Positions 41,469 to 52,962 of a stretch of 64,000 nt of DNA are shown piece after piece; position 1 is the stretch's first letter, and each line of letters starts with the position of its first letter. Both the position numbers and the translations under genes were made by a program. A model generated the notes under the pieces. The model was given only the letters and a program-made list of their open reading frames with translations, searched no databases and was not told where the DNA came from. The stretch is from Synanceia verrucosa (taxonomy: Eukaryota > Chordata > Actinopteri > Perciformes > Synanceiidae): assembly GCA_029721515.1 (NCBI GenBank), contig CM056559.1, positions 16,764,501 through 16,828,500 of the forward strand, given 5' to 3'.

Positions 41469-42185
41469 AGCATCATTGTATCATTATGTGTCATTATTTG
41501 TGTCCTTTGAGGTGATTCATAGCCCTTCAACTGTAACATCATCAAACAACATATACCCAAGCGCAAAATATGGGTGAAAAAAAGAACTTCGGATCCTGTC
41601 TCCCTGTTGGTGGGAGTGGGGGATGATATCCTATGAACAAAGCCCCCCCCTCCCCCATTGATTTGGGATAACCCTTAAGTAGGTCTTCCTTTCCTACTAG
41701 ATAAGTCCAACAGTCATGTAGTCAGTAGCTCTATGTCAATTTTAATTACATACAAGAGAAGTCCTGTATATATGGAAAGGGGGTGTAGTATCACCCATTT
41801 AAAGTCTTTCTTAATGGAACACTATCTGCCTTAATAAATAAAGTTAAGCAACCTGAAGAAAAAATAATTATTTTTAAACCAAAAAATTGACTAGAAGTCT
41901 CCCTACAAGTAACGTGGGTAAGAAATAAGCAACAAACAACGAAAAAGAAACATGGCCTTTTTTTAGTCACCCTGCCATTTTAGATCTTAACCTAAATTAG
42001 GACACAGTTAATTCTGGGTTTCCTGGCCTCCCTCACCCCTTCCTCATACCCCATTCTCCATCGACCAATCTTCATCACTTTTAGATTCGTGTTCATCTTG
42101 GTAAACAGACATTGTTTTTTTGTTTTTTTTTCTCTGCCCTCGCCCCCACTCATTTCGTGTGTCATGCCCTCTGCCTCCTAGTCTC

Positions 42186-42218
<33 letters not shown>

Positions 42219-42224
42219 ATGTAG
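41469..42224. other. Unassigned sequence with (TG)n repeat
   Basis: No gene. It may include 5' parts of the old L1 relic. A (TG)n microsatellite occupies about 42194-42217, immediately before the next gypsy element. Confidence 0.45.
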
Positions 42225-42610
42225 GGAGCGCATTTGAGCAACCACGACACAGCCCTGCATCAAATCTCTGGCCAGCTGACCCACATCACTGCTGCCCTGG
42301 CTGCCCTCAACGACCAGCTTAACGCTACTCCTGCCACCATCACTCAGCCACCTGCTGCACCAGCTTCTCCAGCAGCACCACCCGGTCCAGATATTGCACC
42401 AGCCGGTCCGGAACCTCATATTCCCCCGCTAGCAAAATACTTAGGTGATTCCAACACATGCTACCAGTTCCTCACTCAAGTGCCAGTTAAATGCTCAGCC
42501 TCTCCATTACACAAGTGAAGCAGCTAAGGTGGCTTACCTGGTTAACCTGTTGGAGGGTCCGCCGCTGAGTTTTTACCACGCCGTCTTTCAGGGAGAAAGC
42601 TCGCAGAATT
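42225..42610 (+). pseudogene. Gypsy gag remnant
   Basis: Frame 42234-42518 reads HDTALHQISGQLTHITAALA, a Pro/Ala-rich stretch (ITQPPAAPASPAAPPGPD), and PPLAKYLGDSNTCYQFLTQV. After a frameshift at about 42515 it continues SEAAKVAYLVNLLEGPPLSF. This matches the N-terminal half of gag in the same family (coiled segment, Pro-rich spacer, then the SxxAKVAxxxNLLxG capsid motif). The capsid C-terminal part and zinc knuckle are missing. Confidence 0.75.
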
Positions 42611-42632
42611 AAGATCCGGGCATGTCTGTACT

Positions 42633-43574
42633 GTGACCAAGCTGGCCAGCTCATTGCATCCTGTTTCATCCGCCCGGCAAAAAATCCGGCTCCTCAGTAG
42701 CGGGAGAAATACTGTTGAGCCGTGTGATCAGCCCTTCTCCACCAGACGTCCGCTGCTCGATGCTACCCTTCTGTGGAGAGGAAAGTCATTACTTTTCCCA
42801 GCTCTCCTTGACTCTGGTGCAGATGAGAGCCTCATTGACAGTTCTATTTGCCAGCAGCTGGGTATCGAGACCGAGCTTCATGATGTCCCACTAGAGACCA
42901 AAGCACTCAGTGGGATGCTGCTGGCCACCATTGACCACAGGACCGCTCCAGTACATTTTCATTTGTCTGGTAATCATCAAGAGGTAATCAGATTCCATGT
43001 CACTGACTCTCCTCGTGTACCTCTGGTCTTAGGTTTCCCCTGGTTAAAGCTTCATAACCTCCATTTTGACTGGTCCACAGGCAGTGTCTGCTCCTGGAGC
43101 CCTTATTGTCACGCTCACTGTCTTCGCTCTGCTGTAGCTGAACCCATAGATCTGTCGCTAGTCCCCAAGGTGTACCATGACCTGGCCACAGTATTCAGTC
43201 AAGAACAGGCACTTTCTCTCACCCCCCCACCCCCCTACCGGCCATACGACTGTTCCATAGAGCTTCTGCCTGGGGCTACACTCCCCAGTAGCAAGCTGTA
43301 TAACCTCTCCCGTAAAGAGCAGCAAAGTATGGAGAAATACACACAGGAGTCACTGGCGGCTGGGATCATCTGTCTGTCATCCTCCCCGGTAGGTGCTGGA
43401 TTTTTCTTTGTGGGGAAGAAAGATGTACCTTATATTGACTGTGGAGGGCTTAACGACATTGCAGTCAGAAACAAGTATCCTCTGCCTCGCACTGACTCAG
43501 CTTTTGTTCTCTCCAGGGTGCCAGCATCTTCACCACCCTGGACCGCTGCAATGTGTGCCACTTGGTATGCATAA
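42633..43574 (+). pseudogene. Gypsy protease and N-terminal RT (313-codon open frame)
   Basis: A long intact frame starts near the gag-pol junction. It contains ATLLWRGKSLLFPALLDSGA followed by DESLIDSSI, the aspartic protease with D-S-G-A catalytic motif. Next are FHVTDSPRVPLVLGFPWLKL and YHDLATVFSQEQALSL, and the RT entry YDCSIELLPGATLPSSKLYN, SLAAGIICLSSSPVGAGFFF and VGKKD. The conserved R-P-C-I-D-F block is altered (VPYIDCGGLNDIA). The frame then derails at 43500-43574 where the palm begins. It is the best-preserved part of this copy. Confidence 0.85.
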
Positions 43575-44330
43575 AAATGCACCCGCTGTTTTTCAGGCCC
43601 TGTTGAATGCTCCGAGACATGCTTGGTCACTTTGTCTTCTACACTTTGCTACAGCATCTCTTGGAAAACAAGTTTATTTGTCAAAGCTGAGAAATGTCAG
43701 TTTCATGCCACCTCTACTTCCTTTCTCGGCTTCATCATCTCAGAGGGTGAGGTCAAAATGGATCCTGCAAAAGTGGGTGCATTCGCAAACTGGCCAAGGT
43801 TCACCACCCATAAGCAGCTTTGCTAACTTCTATCGAAGGTTTGTGGAAAAATGACAGCAGCAAGGCTGCCCCCCCCAACCACACTCACCTCCTTACCTCA
43901 TCTGTAAGAAAGCCTCCTCTGCCTCAAGAGTCCAAGAGTTGGACTCTTGAGGCAGAGGAGGCTTTCTCAGAGCTCAAGCGCCAGTTCATCTCCTCTCCCA
44001 TCCTCATCCCAACCAGTCCCTGCAGTTCATTGTGGAGGTGGATGCGTCTGACATCGGGGTAGGTGCAGTTCTTTCTCAACATTCACTCAAAGATAATAAG
44101 CTGCACCCATGTGCCTTTTTCCTCACATAAACTTGAACCCCCTGAGAGGAACTATGACGTAGATGACTGGGAGCTGCTGGAGGCATTGGAGGAGTGGCGG
44201 CACTCGCTGGAAGGGGCGGAGCATCCCTTCATAGTATGGACCGACCATATGAACCTGTCATACAGCCAGATGGCTAAATGACTAAATGTTCAAGGTCAGG
44301 TTCCAGGAATGTGAAGCCAGATGCCCTGTC
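43575..44330 (+). pseudogene. Gypsy RT palm/RNase H remnant lacking YxDD
   Basis: In mixed frames: LRDMLGHFVFY, then directly TLLQHLLENK, VKAEKCQFHATSTSFLGFII, SEGEVKMDPAKVGAFANWPR, SFANFYRRFVEK, WTLEAEEAFSELKRQFISSP, VEVDASDIGVGAVL (another frame), EERNYDVDDWELLEALEEW and VWTDHMNLSY. The FVFY-TLLQ junction lacks the expected tens of residues, including the catalytic Y-x-D-D. A 28-bp perfect palindrome sits at 43907-43967. RNase H Asp/Glu/Asp are recognisable. Confidence 0.82.
43907..43967. repeat. Perfect 28-bp palindrome with 5-base loop
   Basis: Left arm 43907-43934 (starts AGAAAGCCTCCTCTGCCTCA), loop AGAGT, right arm 43940-43967 exactly complementary. The right arm encodes the normal WTLEAEEAFSE segment of the gypsy pol. 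The left arm is an inverted copy of it placed where other coding sequence is expected. Confidence 0.96.
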
Positions 44331-45421
44331 CCGCCAGTTCTCAGTCGACGAGGCCCCTGCCGAACCAGAACCCATCGTGCCTCCATCTAGGGTCATTGCT
44401 GCTCTCACCTGGGGAATAGAAACAAAGGTCCGCCATGCTCAGTCCACACAGCCCGACCCAGGTAATGGACCCCCTAACTGCCTTTTTGTCCCGGACTCTG
44501 TTCTCAGGTCCTGCAGTGGGCCCACTCTTCCCACCTAACCCGTCACCCAGGGCTCCTTCATACCGCCTCCTTCCTCAAACGCCGCTTCTGGTGGCCAACT
44601 ATGGATGCAGACACCCATTCATTAGTGGCAGCTTGCTCTGTTTGGACCCGAAGTAAGACCACCACCAAGCCCACTTCTAGTTTGCTCCGTCCTCTGACCA
44701 TTCCCAGTTGTCCTTGGTCCCACATTGCCCTCGATTTTGTGACTGGTCTTCCCCCATCTGGAGGTAATACTGTGGTCCTCACCATTATTGACCGTTTCTC
44801 TAAGGCTGCACGAAACTGCCCAAACTTCCCTCTGCATGTGAAACTGCTGATTTGGTTGTACAACATGTCTTCCGCATCCATGGTCTGACCTCAGATATTG
44901 TCTCCGACAGAGGCCCGCAGTTTACCTCCCAAGTTTGGAAAGCTTTCTGTAAAGCCATAGGGGCTACTGCCAGCCTGTCTTCGGGATACCATCCACAATC
45001 CAATGGACAGACAGAGCGGGCCAATGAGGAGATGGAGGCTGCTCTCCGCTGCGTCTCCTCAGCAGAGCCCTGGTCCTGGAGTACTCAGTTGCCCTGGGTG
45101 GAGTACGCACAAAATACTTTCCCCAACGCTTCCTTGTGTATGTCCTCCTTTAGTTGTTCTCTTGGCTCTGAACCTCCCAGAGCAGGAGGAGGAGATTGCA
45201 GTCCCGTCAGTCCAGGCTCATATGCACCACTGCTGGGGTACTTGGAGGCGTGCTCGTGCCGCGTTACACTGGGCTTCATCTCGGACCCAGGTCCAGGCAA
45301 ACCGCTGCTATACAGGCAGTATAGTCCAGGACTACCTGCCCCGCCACCAGACCTGATTCCAGCCAGCACACCCGCAGTCTGGACCCATCTCCTGCATCAA
45401 GTTTCAATAAACTACCTGTAA
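44331..45421 (+). pseudogene. Gypsy integrase remnant
   Basis: From the linker (DALSRQFSVDEAPAEPEPIV) the zinc-binding part is poor (LVAACSVWTRSKTT). The core reads WSHIALDFVTGLPPSGGNTV (first Asp), TIIDRFSKAA, a frameshift near 44815, then IHGLTSDIVSDRGPQFTSQV (second Asp), GATASLSSGYHPQSNGQTER (Glu within QTER) and LPWVEYAQNTFPN. The frame loses homology near 45150 and ends at 45421. All three catalytic acids are visible but in different frames. The chromodomain expected in this family is not found. Confidence 0.85.
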
Positions 45422-45755
45422 ACCTGCCACCTGTCTGTCTCTCTCTCTGCCTTAAGAATCCACACAGCCAGCTTTAACGTTGTGTCAATAACAAAAAAAA
45501 CAAGTTCTCTGTCTTCTTCGTTTTGGGGGGTAGTGATTTTCTAATCGACTCAGGAGCTCCGCTCTATGCTGCCATCTTGCTTCACGCTGACCCAGAAGTT
45601 CAATTATTATATTATTCATTACTGTTCTTTTTTGTTTGTTTCTTACTTTAACTTGTTTTACGCTGCTGTGATGGATGAATTTCCCCCAATAGGGGATGAA
45701 TAACTAACTATTATATTCTGTTCTCCTCTATTTTTATAACTTACAAACAACTTAA
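45422..45755. other. Unassigned sequence
   Basis: Nothing recognised; a short pyrimidine run (about 45433-45450) and AT-rich sequence. Confidence 0.5.
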
Positions 45756-46190
45756 AACTAGTTCTGTCAAAATAAACACATTAACACAGATTAATCCATC
45801 ATCATAATTAATCTGATTAAAAATGTTTATGCAATAAATGCATAAATGCATCTTCAGCCCAGAATGACTCTGAATGTCTCCAGCAATGCATTTCGGGCAG
45901 TTGGTCCAAGTAGACTTACTGGTAGTGATGGACAAATGAAGCTTCATGAAGCACTTGTGGTATTCTTTGACTCCTGTGGATGGCACTCTTGGTTTTAAGA
46001 TTAAGGCTAGTGTAATGGAAACTGCATCACAGGTTTATATGTTTGCTATGGACGCTACTATCGCTGCCGCTCACATCCTCATGTACTTTCCACCTGGAAG
46101 TATTTCCCTCCCTGTCACTGTGATTTGTCACTGTGAGGGTTTTATTTCTCATCCAAAAAACATGAAATATCCTTGATAACTCACCAATAC
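45756..46190. mobile_element. MITE-like repeat(s)
   Basis: The stretch 45756-45830 (AGTTCTGTCAAAATAAACAC..., GATTAATCC, TTAATCTGATTAAAAAT) resembles in inverse orientation the small element at 264-345. The stretch from 45923 (TAGTGATGGACAAATGAAGC TTCATGAAGC) resembles the end of a fish hAT-type MITE. Boundaries are not defined. Confidence 0.4.
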
Positions 46191-47800
46191 GATAGATTAA
46201 TGTTTAGGTTGTCAGTTTGAATTTGCTGATTTTAAGGCCATCGGATTAATTCTTTGATTCTGCAATACGAGCTATTGGTTACATGTATCGACGCCCTATA
46301 GCATTACTCCTCAATGTACAGCCTGCTTGAAACTAATAGAAGAAGAGTGATCACGAAAAAGCATCACTGCGTTTTTCCGCCTCAGGTAAAATGGTACGGT
46401 AAGACTTCCGAATTATGTTAAATTTGCTAATCATAATAGTTGTTTTACCATGAAACCAATCATTTGGTCAACAACAAAAAGGTATTCAACAAATCAGATT
46501 AATCAACGTTTTGCAAAATAGCTTAGGCTGAACGTAAAAAAGTCCTTTAGAAATGGATTTTCGTTCCACAGCAAGCCAACCAAACAATTATTATCCAGAT
46601 GAAAGTAGTCATGCTGACCTACCAAAATGAATTTCGTAGCATGCTGAACATGCTCAAAAGCTACACTAATGACAAAGCATAGTTGGCCGATCATTCAGTA
46701 TTATTCTTTCTAGTATTATATACATCTGCCATACTGTGATTTAATAATGAGATAGTAGATGAGTGAGATTGTAATGCAAGCTCTGTTCACCTTTTGCTAT
46801 ATTCATCTCGCTAGCATTTTGTTTCACTGTAGAAAACTCAGGTCACCTTTCCAGTCCTCACTGTGTTAAGTTAGGCCACTCCTGACCAATCCTGAACATT
46901 TTGTCAAAATCTGTCCATAAATTTTTGAGTTACTTTACAAACTGACAAACCAACAAACACAAATAAACATAACCTCCTTGGTGGCGGGGGTAACTTTAAA
47001 TAAAAAGTCGCTGCCACTGCCTTGACAGAGGTGTGCGCTCTCTGAGTGTTTTTCTAGTCTGTTCTTTGAATCTACAGTGCAGAACTTTTCCATATAAATG
47101 AATGTCTGTTACATTTAAGCACTGGCACATGTGAGTTAACACATTATCATTAAGCCTTTCACCGCCAGATAAATCTATCTGTATTTCCCAACATATAGAT
47201 TTTTTTTAAATCTTGTGTTGGGCACAACATTCTCATGCTGGCTATTTTGCCAATAATCATGCCACTATTCTCGACTTGACAAATGTTATCAGACTGAATG
47301 TTTCAAATTCTGATAGTGAATCCCGTCATTTCAGGGGTGGCGCTTAAATCAATTTATCCACTATTTTACAGCCGCAACACTAGGTCATAACAAGTTGTGT
47401 ACTGGTATACTGGGACACATCCCAGTACAAAGGGGGACAGTGTCAGGCAATTGTAGCTGAGCATCCCCCTTTACTCTCACTAACAGAGGGCAGACGCAAT
47501 AGGCCCCCACTCAATCCTAAACAAAACTATTTAAAAAAAGTAATCCTCTATAAGTAGTCCTCTATAATTTTGGTATCTATGTACTTTTTTTCTCTTTGGA
47601 AATGGAAATCCCAGACCACATTTGTGACTGCCCTTAATACCATATTGTCTCATCTACAACTTAAAACTCTATAAACACCTTTTCCCTATGGTTTCACCTG
47701 CCAATTTAAAGTAAATTTCTGCATTTCTTTTTCTTTCAGGACAATACGATTTGACTCTCCCCAAGTTGCCTCCACAGCGCAACTCAGATTTATTACTCTT

Positions 47801-47840
<40 letters not shown>

Positions 47841-47904
47841 AATATTGTTCACAAACCAGTCTAAATCTGTGATAGTGAGCACTTCTCCTTTGCTCAGATA
47901 ATAC
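46191..47904. other. Repeat-poor or unassigned sequence
   Basis: No gene. The stretch near 46880-47030 ending AACATAACCTCCTTGGTGGC looks like the tail of a common vertebrate retroposon family, name uncertain. A (TA)n tract lies at about 47807-47838. Confidence 0.45.
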
Positions 47905-48003
47905 ATCCCACCTCACAGGTGTGCCATATCAAGATGCTGATTAGACACCAGGTGTGCTTAGACTGCCCACAATAAAAGGCCACTCTGAAAGGTGCAGTTT
48001 TGG
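47905..48003 (+). mobile_element. Tc1-like element fragment (5' leader)
   Basis: CTCACAGGTGTGCCATATCA AGATGCTGATTAGACACC and GCCACTCTGAAAGGTGCAG are words I recognise from the leader of a Tc1-like transposon common in vertebrates. Only about 100 bp remain, ending at an L2-like fragment. Confidence 0.6.
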
Positions 48004-48009
48004 TGCAGG

Positions 48010-48364
48010 TGCAGGATCAGGTTATTCCTGGAACACCATTGTGTGAGGCTCTGGAACTCTTCTCTATAGTGGGTTTCATCGTTGTTGGACACCCACCAGG
48101 GTGGTGTCGTCCGCAAACTTCACAACCATGTTTGTGGGGTGGATGGCAGCGCAGTCCCGGGTGAAGAGGGAGAAGAGGGCAGGGCTGAGCACACAACCCT
48201 GCGGTGTTCCAGTGTTGAGGATCAGTGCTGTCCAGGCCAGCAGGGATGGCGTCCTTGATGTGCTTCAGGAGGATCCGCTCAAAGCACTTCATGATGACTG
48301 GGGTGAGAGCGACAGGATGGTAATCATTGAGGCATGTGATGGTTGATTTTTTAGGCACAGGCAT
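48010..48364 (-). pseudogene. L2-like LINE RT fragment, internally deleted
   Basis: The minus strand begins VPKKSTITCLNDYHPVALTP and VIMKCFERILLKHIKD (RT motif NDYRPVALTP). It then jumps, after GLDS, to sequence that in another frame reads TGTPQGCVLSPALFSLFTRD and VVKFADDTTLVGVQ, including the catalytic F-A-D-D. The missing stretch between is the fingers/palm region of roughly 100 residues. The single long frame reported here mixes both parts and is not a real protein. Confidence 0.8.
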
Positions 48365-48562
48365 TTGTTCTCCACAAATGTTGGCTGTGTCAGTTGATGG
48401 AAACCAGAATTTTATATTAGGTAAGAATTAACAATGGCTATTTACTACCAAATACTTTCAAATGTAAATATTAGCATTAGTACATAAAAATTCCATTGAA
48501 GATATTTAATCTAGAAATTGAATGTTACTCTTTTGGGTATGCTCACTTTGTCCTTTTTGTAG

Positions 48563-51225
48563 GTGCTAGGGATGTTTGTGGCAGGTCTCCACTAAATGCA
48601 GTAAAAGAGACAAGTAAGAGGAATAGCTACCAGCAGGTACATGGTTTAGACCTACAGCAACTTGCTCAGCAATTAACGTCTAATTTTGTTGCAAACTCAT
48701 GCATCTGCCACCGATTGAATCTCTTAGATTCAGAAGTATATCAGTTTTCTCTGTTCCTTAGCAAGCATGTTCATAAATGTTGAAGTTATCAAATATTGTA
48801 TCACTAGTAACAATATCTCTATGATGCAGACAGAATTTTGGTAAAGGCTCAAGTATTTTACATTAAATTTATAATTTTTCCTCAGGGTCTTGTAGTAGCT
48901 GTGTGCCATCATGGCATTATTCTTCGTGCCCTAAATAAGTACAGGTAAGTATAATCACATTCTTAGTATTTAGAGTTATAGTCGATACAGTTGCATTTAT
49001 TTTAAATTTTCACAATGCGATAGATTTCCCTGCACCTCAGTCTCCAGCTATGCTGATATAAGTATGTTGATATATCATTTCCTAAAGCAATATAACTGAT
49101 TGATTTTATTGTTTATTGTGACAATGCACCAGAGTTAGCTCCAAGCCAACCAAACTTGTTAAACTGTTTAAGTAATTAAAGGTGATTTATACAACTACCA
49201 TTCCTCCCAGTCAGTAGGTGGCGCACTCACACTCAGCCGCTGTCGCTCCAACCTTCAATTGTACTAGTTGCCAAGTTGGCTAAATGTCTGTGGTGGACAA
49301 GCTGTGATGTCAAGCGAGGAGTCTCTTTGCTTTCTTCAGCTGGCACCAATGCTCAAAAGCATCACCAATGTTCACTCTAGTCCTGCTTCGTAGTTTGTCA
49401 AACAGGACTTGAGAGCAATACTGTGGGTACAAAGCCATTTCTTGACCATGCTATGACCATAGCTTGTGTCTGTTGACACATGAGGAGGACACAGTCTTTT
49501 GATCTGGCGATCTGGCAACCTGTGAGCTCCGCCTCACGTGACATCAGCGGACTAATGCTATTGGCTCAGAGACATTTCCTGCCGACGTAGCCAGGACAAC
49601 CTCATGAAAATATTTATAATGTTCTGACCTGTAAAAATTCATAAAATATTATTTTTGTACTGTGAGAGATCCAGCAGTCACCCTGGAGGCCGGAGTGTAG
49701 CTGCTGTCATACAAGGAGTGTCAACGAGTTGATGGTTACAATATACTCAATATATATTTTCAATCAGGGAAAAAAAAAATTCCAACTCAAAGCCAACATA
49801 AATAATGCCCGATGGTCCTATGGACATACTGGTACATAACCCAAAAAAAAAAAACACTTTTACAGCATAGCCTCTCAGCAAGCTAATCATTCTCCTCTCC
49901 CTCAATACAGAATGAGGCCTCCCTTAAATAGACCAGGGTGTTAAGCCCCCTTTGGCCAATCCGGGCCAGTCAGGCCATACCAACTCCTCAGGGGAATCTA
50001 AATAATACACCTTTTCACACATAGCAATTTGACAGGGGATAAACATAATATAATGCCAACAATATCTTCACATGACACACAATATTCTGTTTCCCACCTC
50101 TATCCATAATATTTACAGTATATACAATAAATTAAGTGCTCCCTGGACTCCCTCCACCCCTTTCACCCTTCCATGTGCCCTCTGTCCCACGGCGTCCTGA
50201 AATAAGCCCCTGCAGAGGCGCGCGCTGCCTCCGAGGAGCAGTGTGACCGGCACTGAGGAGCAGAAAGTAAGTGACTGTGTGTATGTATGGGTTGACCTGA
50301 GTTTGGACAGAAAATGGCGTGTGAACGCGACATGAGATAGTGGGTACCGCACTACATGTTGTGCTGTTGAGAAACGAATACTTGGACACTGTAACCTGTG
50401 TTGTGAGAGTTCTGTGTGGAGTCACGGTGCAGCGCGATGTCACTGCACTCGTGTTAATGGCGCAGGACACCCGCCAACCTCCGCCGATAAGGTGCTTAAG
50501 CATTTACCAAATGGTAAAACATAAAGTCCTTGTTCATATCCAGACGAGCGGGTCAGTGTGTAAGCCTCTCTCAGTCTCTCCTCTCTCCCCCGGCAGATGT
50601 CCAACGCCATTAATAGTGGGCACCGTGGATGGCGAGAGACAGTGAGAAGGGGGGTGCCCGCTTTCTCACATGTACAAAAAAAATTCAGCAGTAAAATGAA
50701 GACTGTTATTCTACATCCCTTTAGATCTTCTGTGGTTGTATTATTTTTCAAAAAATATCTGTTTTTATTAAAAGGTTCTATAGAACGCCTTTAAGTTTAC
50801 TAGCACTACTTATACTCATCTGTTCTATTCAAGTTACTTTAAACTTTATCTGGCCACAACTGTGCCAAACTAATACTATTAGTATGAAAATCACTCCAAT
50901 GGATCTTTTTTTTTGAAGATCAGTCTAAGGGTTTAGCTCAATAATAATTTTCAATTGTATTTTTGTGTGTGATATTAATGTATTGTTGATATCAGTACAC
51001 TAATTACTGTAATCCTACAGGGGCAAGATCTTTGCTTATCCTTTGTTCTTGCAAAAGGAAGTCTCGGCCATCAATCCTCCCATCTTCTTCTGCATGGACA
51101 TAATTTGCAAATACTGGCCCTACATCAGCAGAATTTGTGAAGCCTGCCCTGAATACAACCACTTCACTATCATGAAGCCATTGTTATCAGTGCTACATGC
51201 CAAAACACATGGTATCAAGTGCGAG
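48563..51225 (+). pseudogene. KDZ (Zisupton-type) transposase remnant, three spliced exons
   Basis: Three short segments join with matching splice signals and phases. 48563-48636 reads ARDVCGRSPLNAVKETSKRN. 48886-48944 reads GLVVAVCHHGIILRALNKY. 51021-51225 reads GKIFAYPLFLQKEVSAIN, FFCMDIICKYWPYISRICEA and MKPLLSVLHAKTHGIKCE. Acceptors are TTTTTGTAG, TTTTTCCTCAG and ATCCTACAG; donors are GTACAT and GTAAGT. The C-x-H-G...RALN-x-YRG-x-IFAYPLFLQ and D-x-x-CKYWP...KPxLSVxHAKxH signatures are those I know from Kyakuja-Dileera-Zisupton transposases, the Asp of MDIICKYWP being a likely catalytic residue. The N- and C-terminal parts are not found. Confidence 0.75.
48945..51020. other. Interval between KDZ exons, with unassigned repeats
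   Basis: This would be an intron of the KDZ remnant. ORFs near 50110-50790 on both strands overlap and are GC-richer than their surroundings, with no recognised domain. A-rich runs at about 49770 and 49845. Confidence 0.4.
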
Positions 51226-52956
51226 ATAATTTTATTTATCCCTCGCTTCAATGACTTTTTTTTGCTTTGTGCTCCACTTTGGATTTGAAATGGAGCAGTG
51301 ACTATGACACACAATTGCAGGCTGTCAGCTTTAATTTGAGGATGGTGAAATTGTTAAGTGTCTTGTAAAGTCTCTTGATTCCTCAACTCCCTGACATTGC
51401 AAATCTGGGGGTACAGTTGACAGCAGGGGACAGGACCTCTACTGCCTCTTAATACACAATCATCTGTCAGAACCAGCGCAGCATCCTCTGCAAAACTCTG
51501 GTGGTACTGCTTCTGTTTTAGTAAATAGGGACTATCCTTAGATTTATATACTGTAGCTCCTTTATAGCCTTATGCAGGGGAGGCAGGAGGGTTTAGAGGT
51601 AAAGAACCTGATCAGTAGTGATAGGATTTCTGGCTCTTTTTGGAGAACCGGTTCTTATGGCTTGGCTCATGAGGCAACTAGGCTACGCTACTGCTAGCTA
51701 CCTGCAGCCTCAAACATTTAATCCACGTGATTGCAGGTGCACCGAGCTGAAGAACCTCTCGTTTTGAAGTCCCATTATATGCAAACCTATTATAAATCCA
51801 CACTAACGCTCACAGTAATAAAAAAGCAAAAACAGATCAAGGGACAAGGCCTGAAAGTTCTGTTTTGAAACGTTACTGAACACATTTCGGTCATTGAACA
51901 TACCCCCCTGTCGGCGCAACAGAGCAGCTGGAATCATGTCTAATATACCTCTAAGAAATTATATGTTTATGTTATTCCTTTTCTGACATTACAAAAAATT
52001 ATTTAAAGTTATACATTCTCTGCCAAAAAAGGGATGGATTTTCTAAAACCTAATGTTACAACCTTAACCTGTTAAAGACAAGGGTCCCCCAATAGGGGGA
52101 GTGTGAATCCCCTCCAGGCACGACAAACACAAGTGGCTTTCATATCTGATTTAATGAAGTGGTTCAGTCTTCATTAGAACCGTGAAAACTGTGCAATGAA
52201 ACAGTATAGTGAGCAAACACATAGGCTACCCATGTTAGCTAGCAACATACATTAAAAGAATACACAACAAGTACCTCGTTGGCTGCATGCCGAAAATGAG
52301 GGAATAACATCCTGGAATCCTGGCATTTCTTGTGTGAAGATGAAACTTAGAAATGTTAAGGAGTAGTCAACACTGCGAGGTAATCTGCCATTCCATGTTG
52401 TCAAAGGAAAAAGCAGCAGTGCGCGACCGGAAAAGTAAACCAAAAAAACTACATCTCTCAAATATCGCGAGACTAAGCCCATGCAATGCACATAAGAATA
52501 ATTATATAATTACATAACTGATCATGTTTCTATTAACTCATTTGCAATATAAACGTACGGATATACAAATGCAAATAACAATGAATAACAATATATACAT
52601 ATATAAACAACTGTATGGGCTGTAACTGATACATTTACACGGAGGGTTAGGGGTTAGTGTTAGGCCCTGCCCCATTTCAACCACTTCCACTCATTTTTGC
52701 CCCTAGCACTCAGTTTTGCACGTTCACGTGAAGGGGTAGGGTGTCCTATTGCTTTCAAGAGTGAGGGGAAGTGGTTATCATCCCTTAGAACCACTCCTTC
52801 AATAGGAGGGAGGTCAGATGTAGACTCGAAACGTAGTTGAGGAAAAAAATTACCCACGAGTTTTTGTTAACTCAACCAAAGTTAAGAAAAATGGCTCCAC
52901 AAAAGACCAACACAAATGCAAGTATTTTTTTTTTCAATTAAACATGCATTTAAAAT
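51226..52956. other. Unassigned sequence with MITE-like pieces
   Basis: No gene. The stretch 51614-51665 (GTAGTGATAGGATTTCTGGC TCTTTTTGG...CGGTTCTT) looks like a hAT-type MITE end. The stretch 52640-52870 (GGGTTAGGGGTTAGTGTTAGG, ACCACTTCCACTC, GTAGACTCGAAACG) looks like the left part of another repeat whose continuation may follow the solo LTR at about 53688-53975. Confidence 0.4.
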
Positions 52957-52962
52957 GAAAAT

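Larger units (their letters stand above)
42225..45421 (+). mobile_element. Decayed chromovirus-like (Sushi-type) Ty3/gypsy element
   Basis: gag, protease, RT, RNase H and integrase fragments appear in normal gypsy order on +. Wording is close to the better-kept element at 58.9-63.3 kb (for example RPYDCSIELLPGA, SSPVGAGFFFVGKKD, SDRGPQF). The copy has many deletions. LTRs are not identified at either side and no chromodomain is seen after the integrase. Confidence 0.85.

Noticed and set aside
50113..50794. Overlapping ORFs on both strands in a GC-richer stretch
   Set aside because: No recognisable domain, mutually overlapping frames, and no splice or promoter evidence. Left as unassigned.
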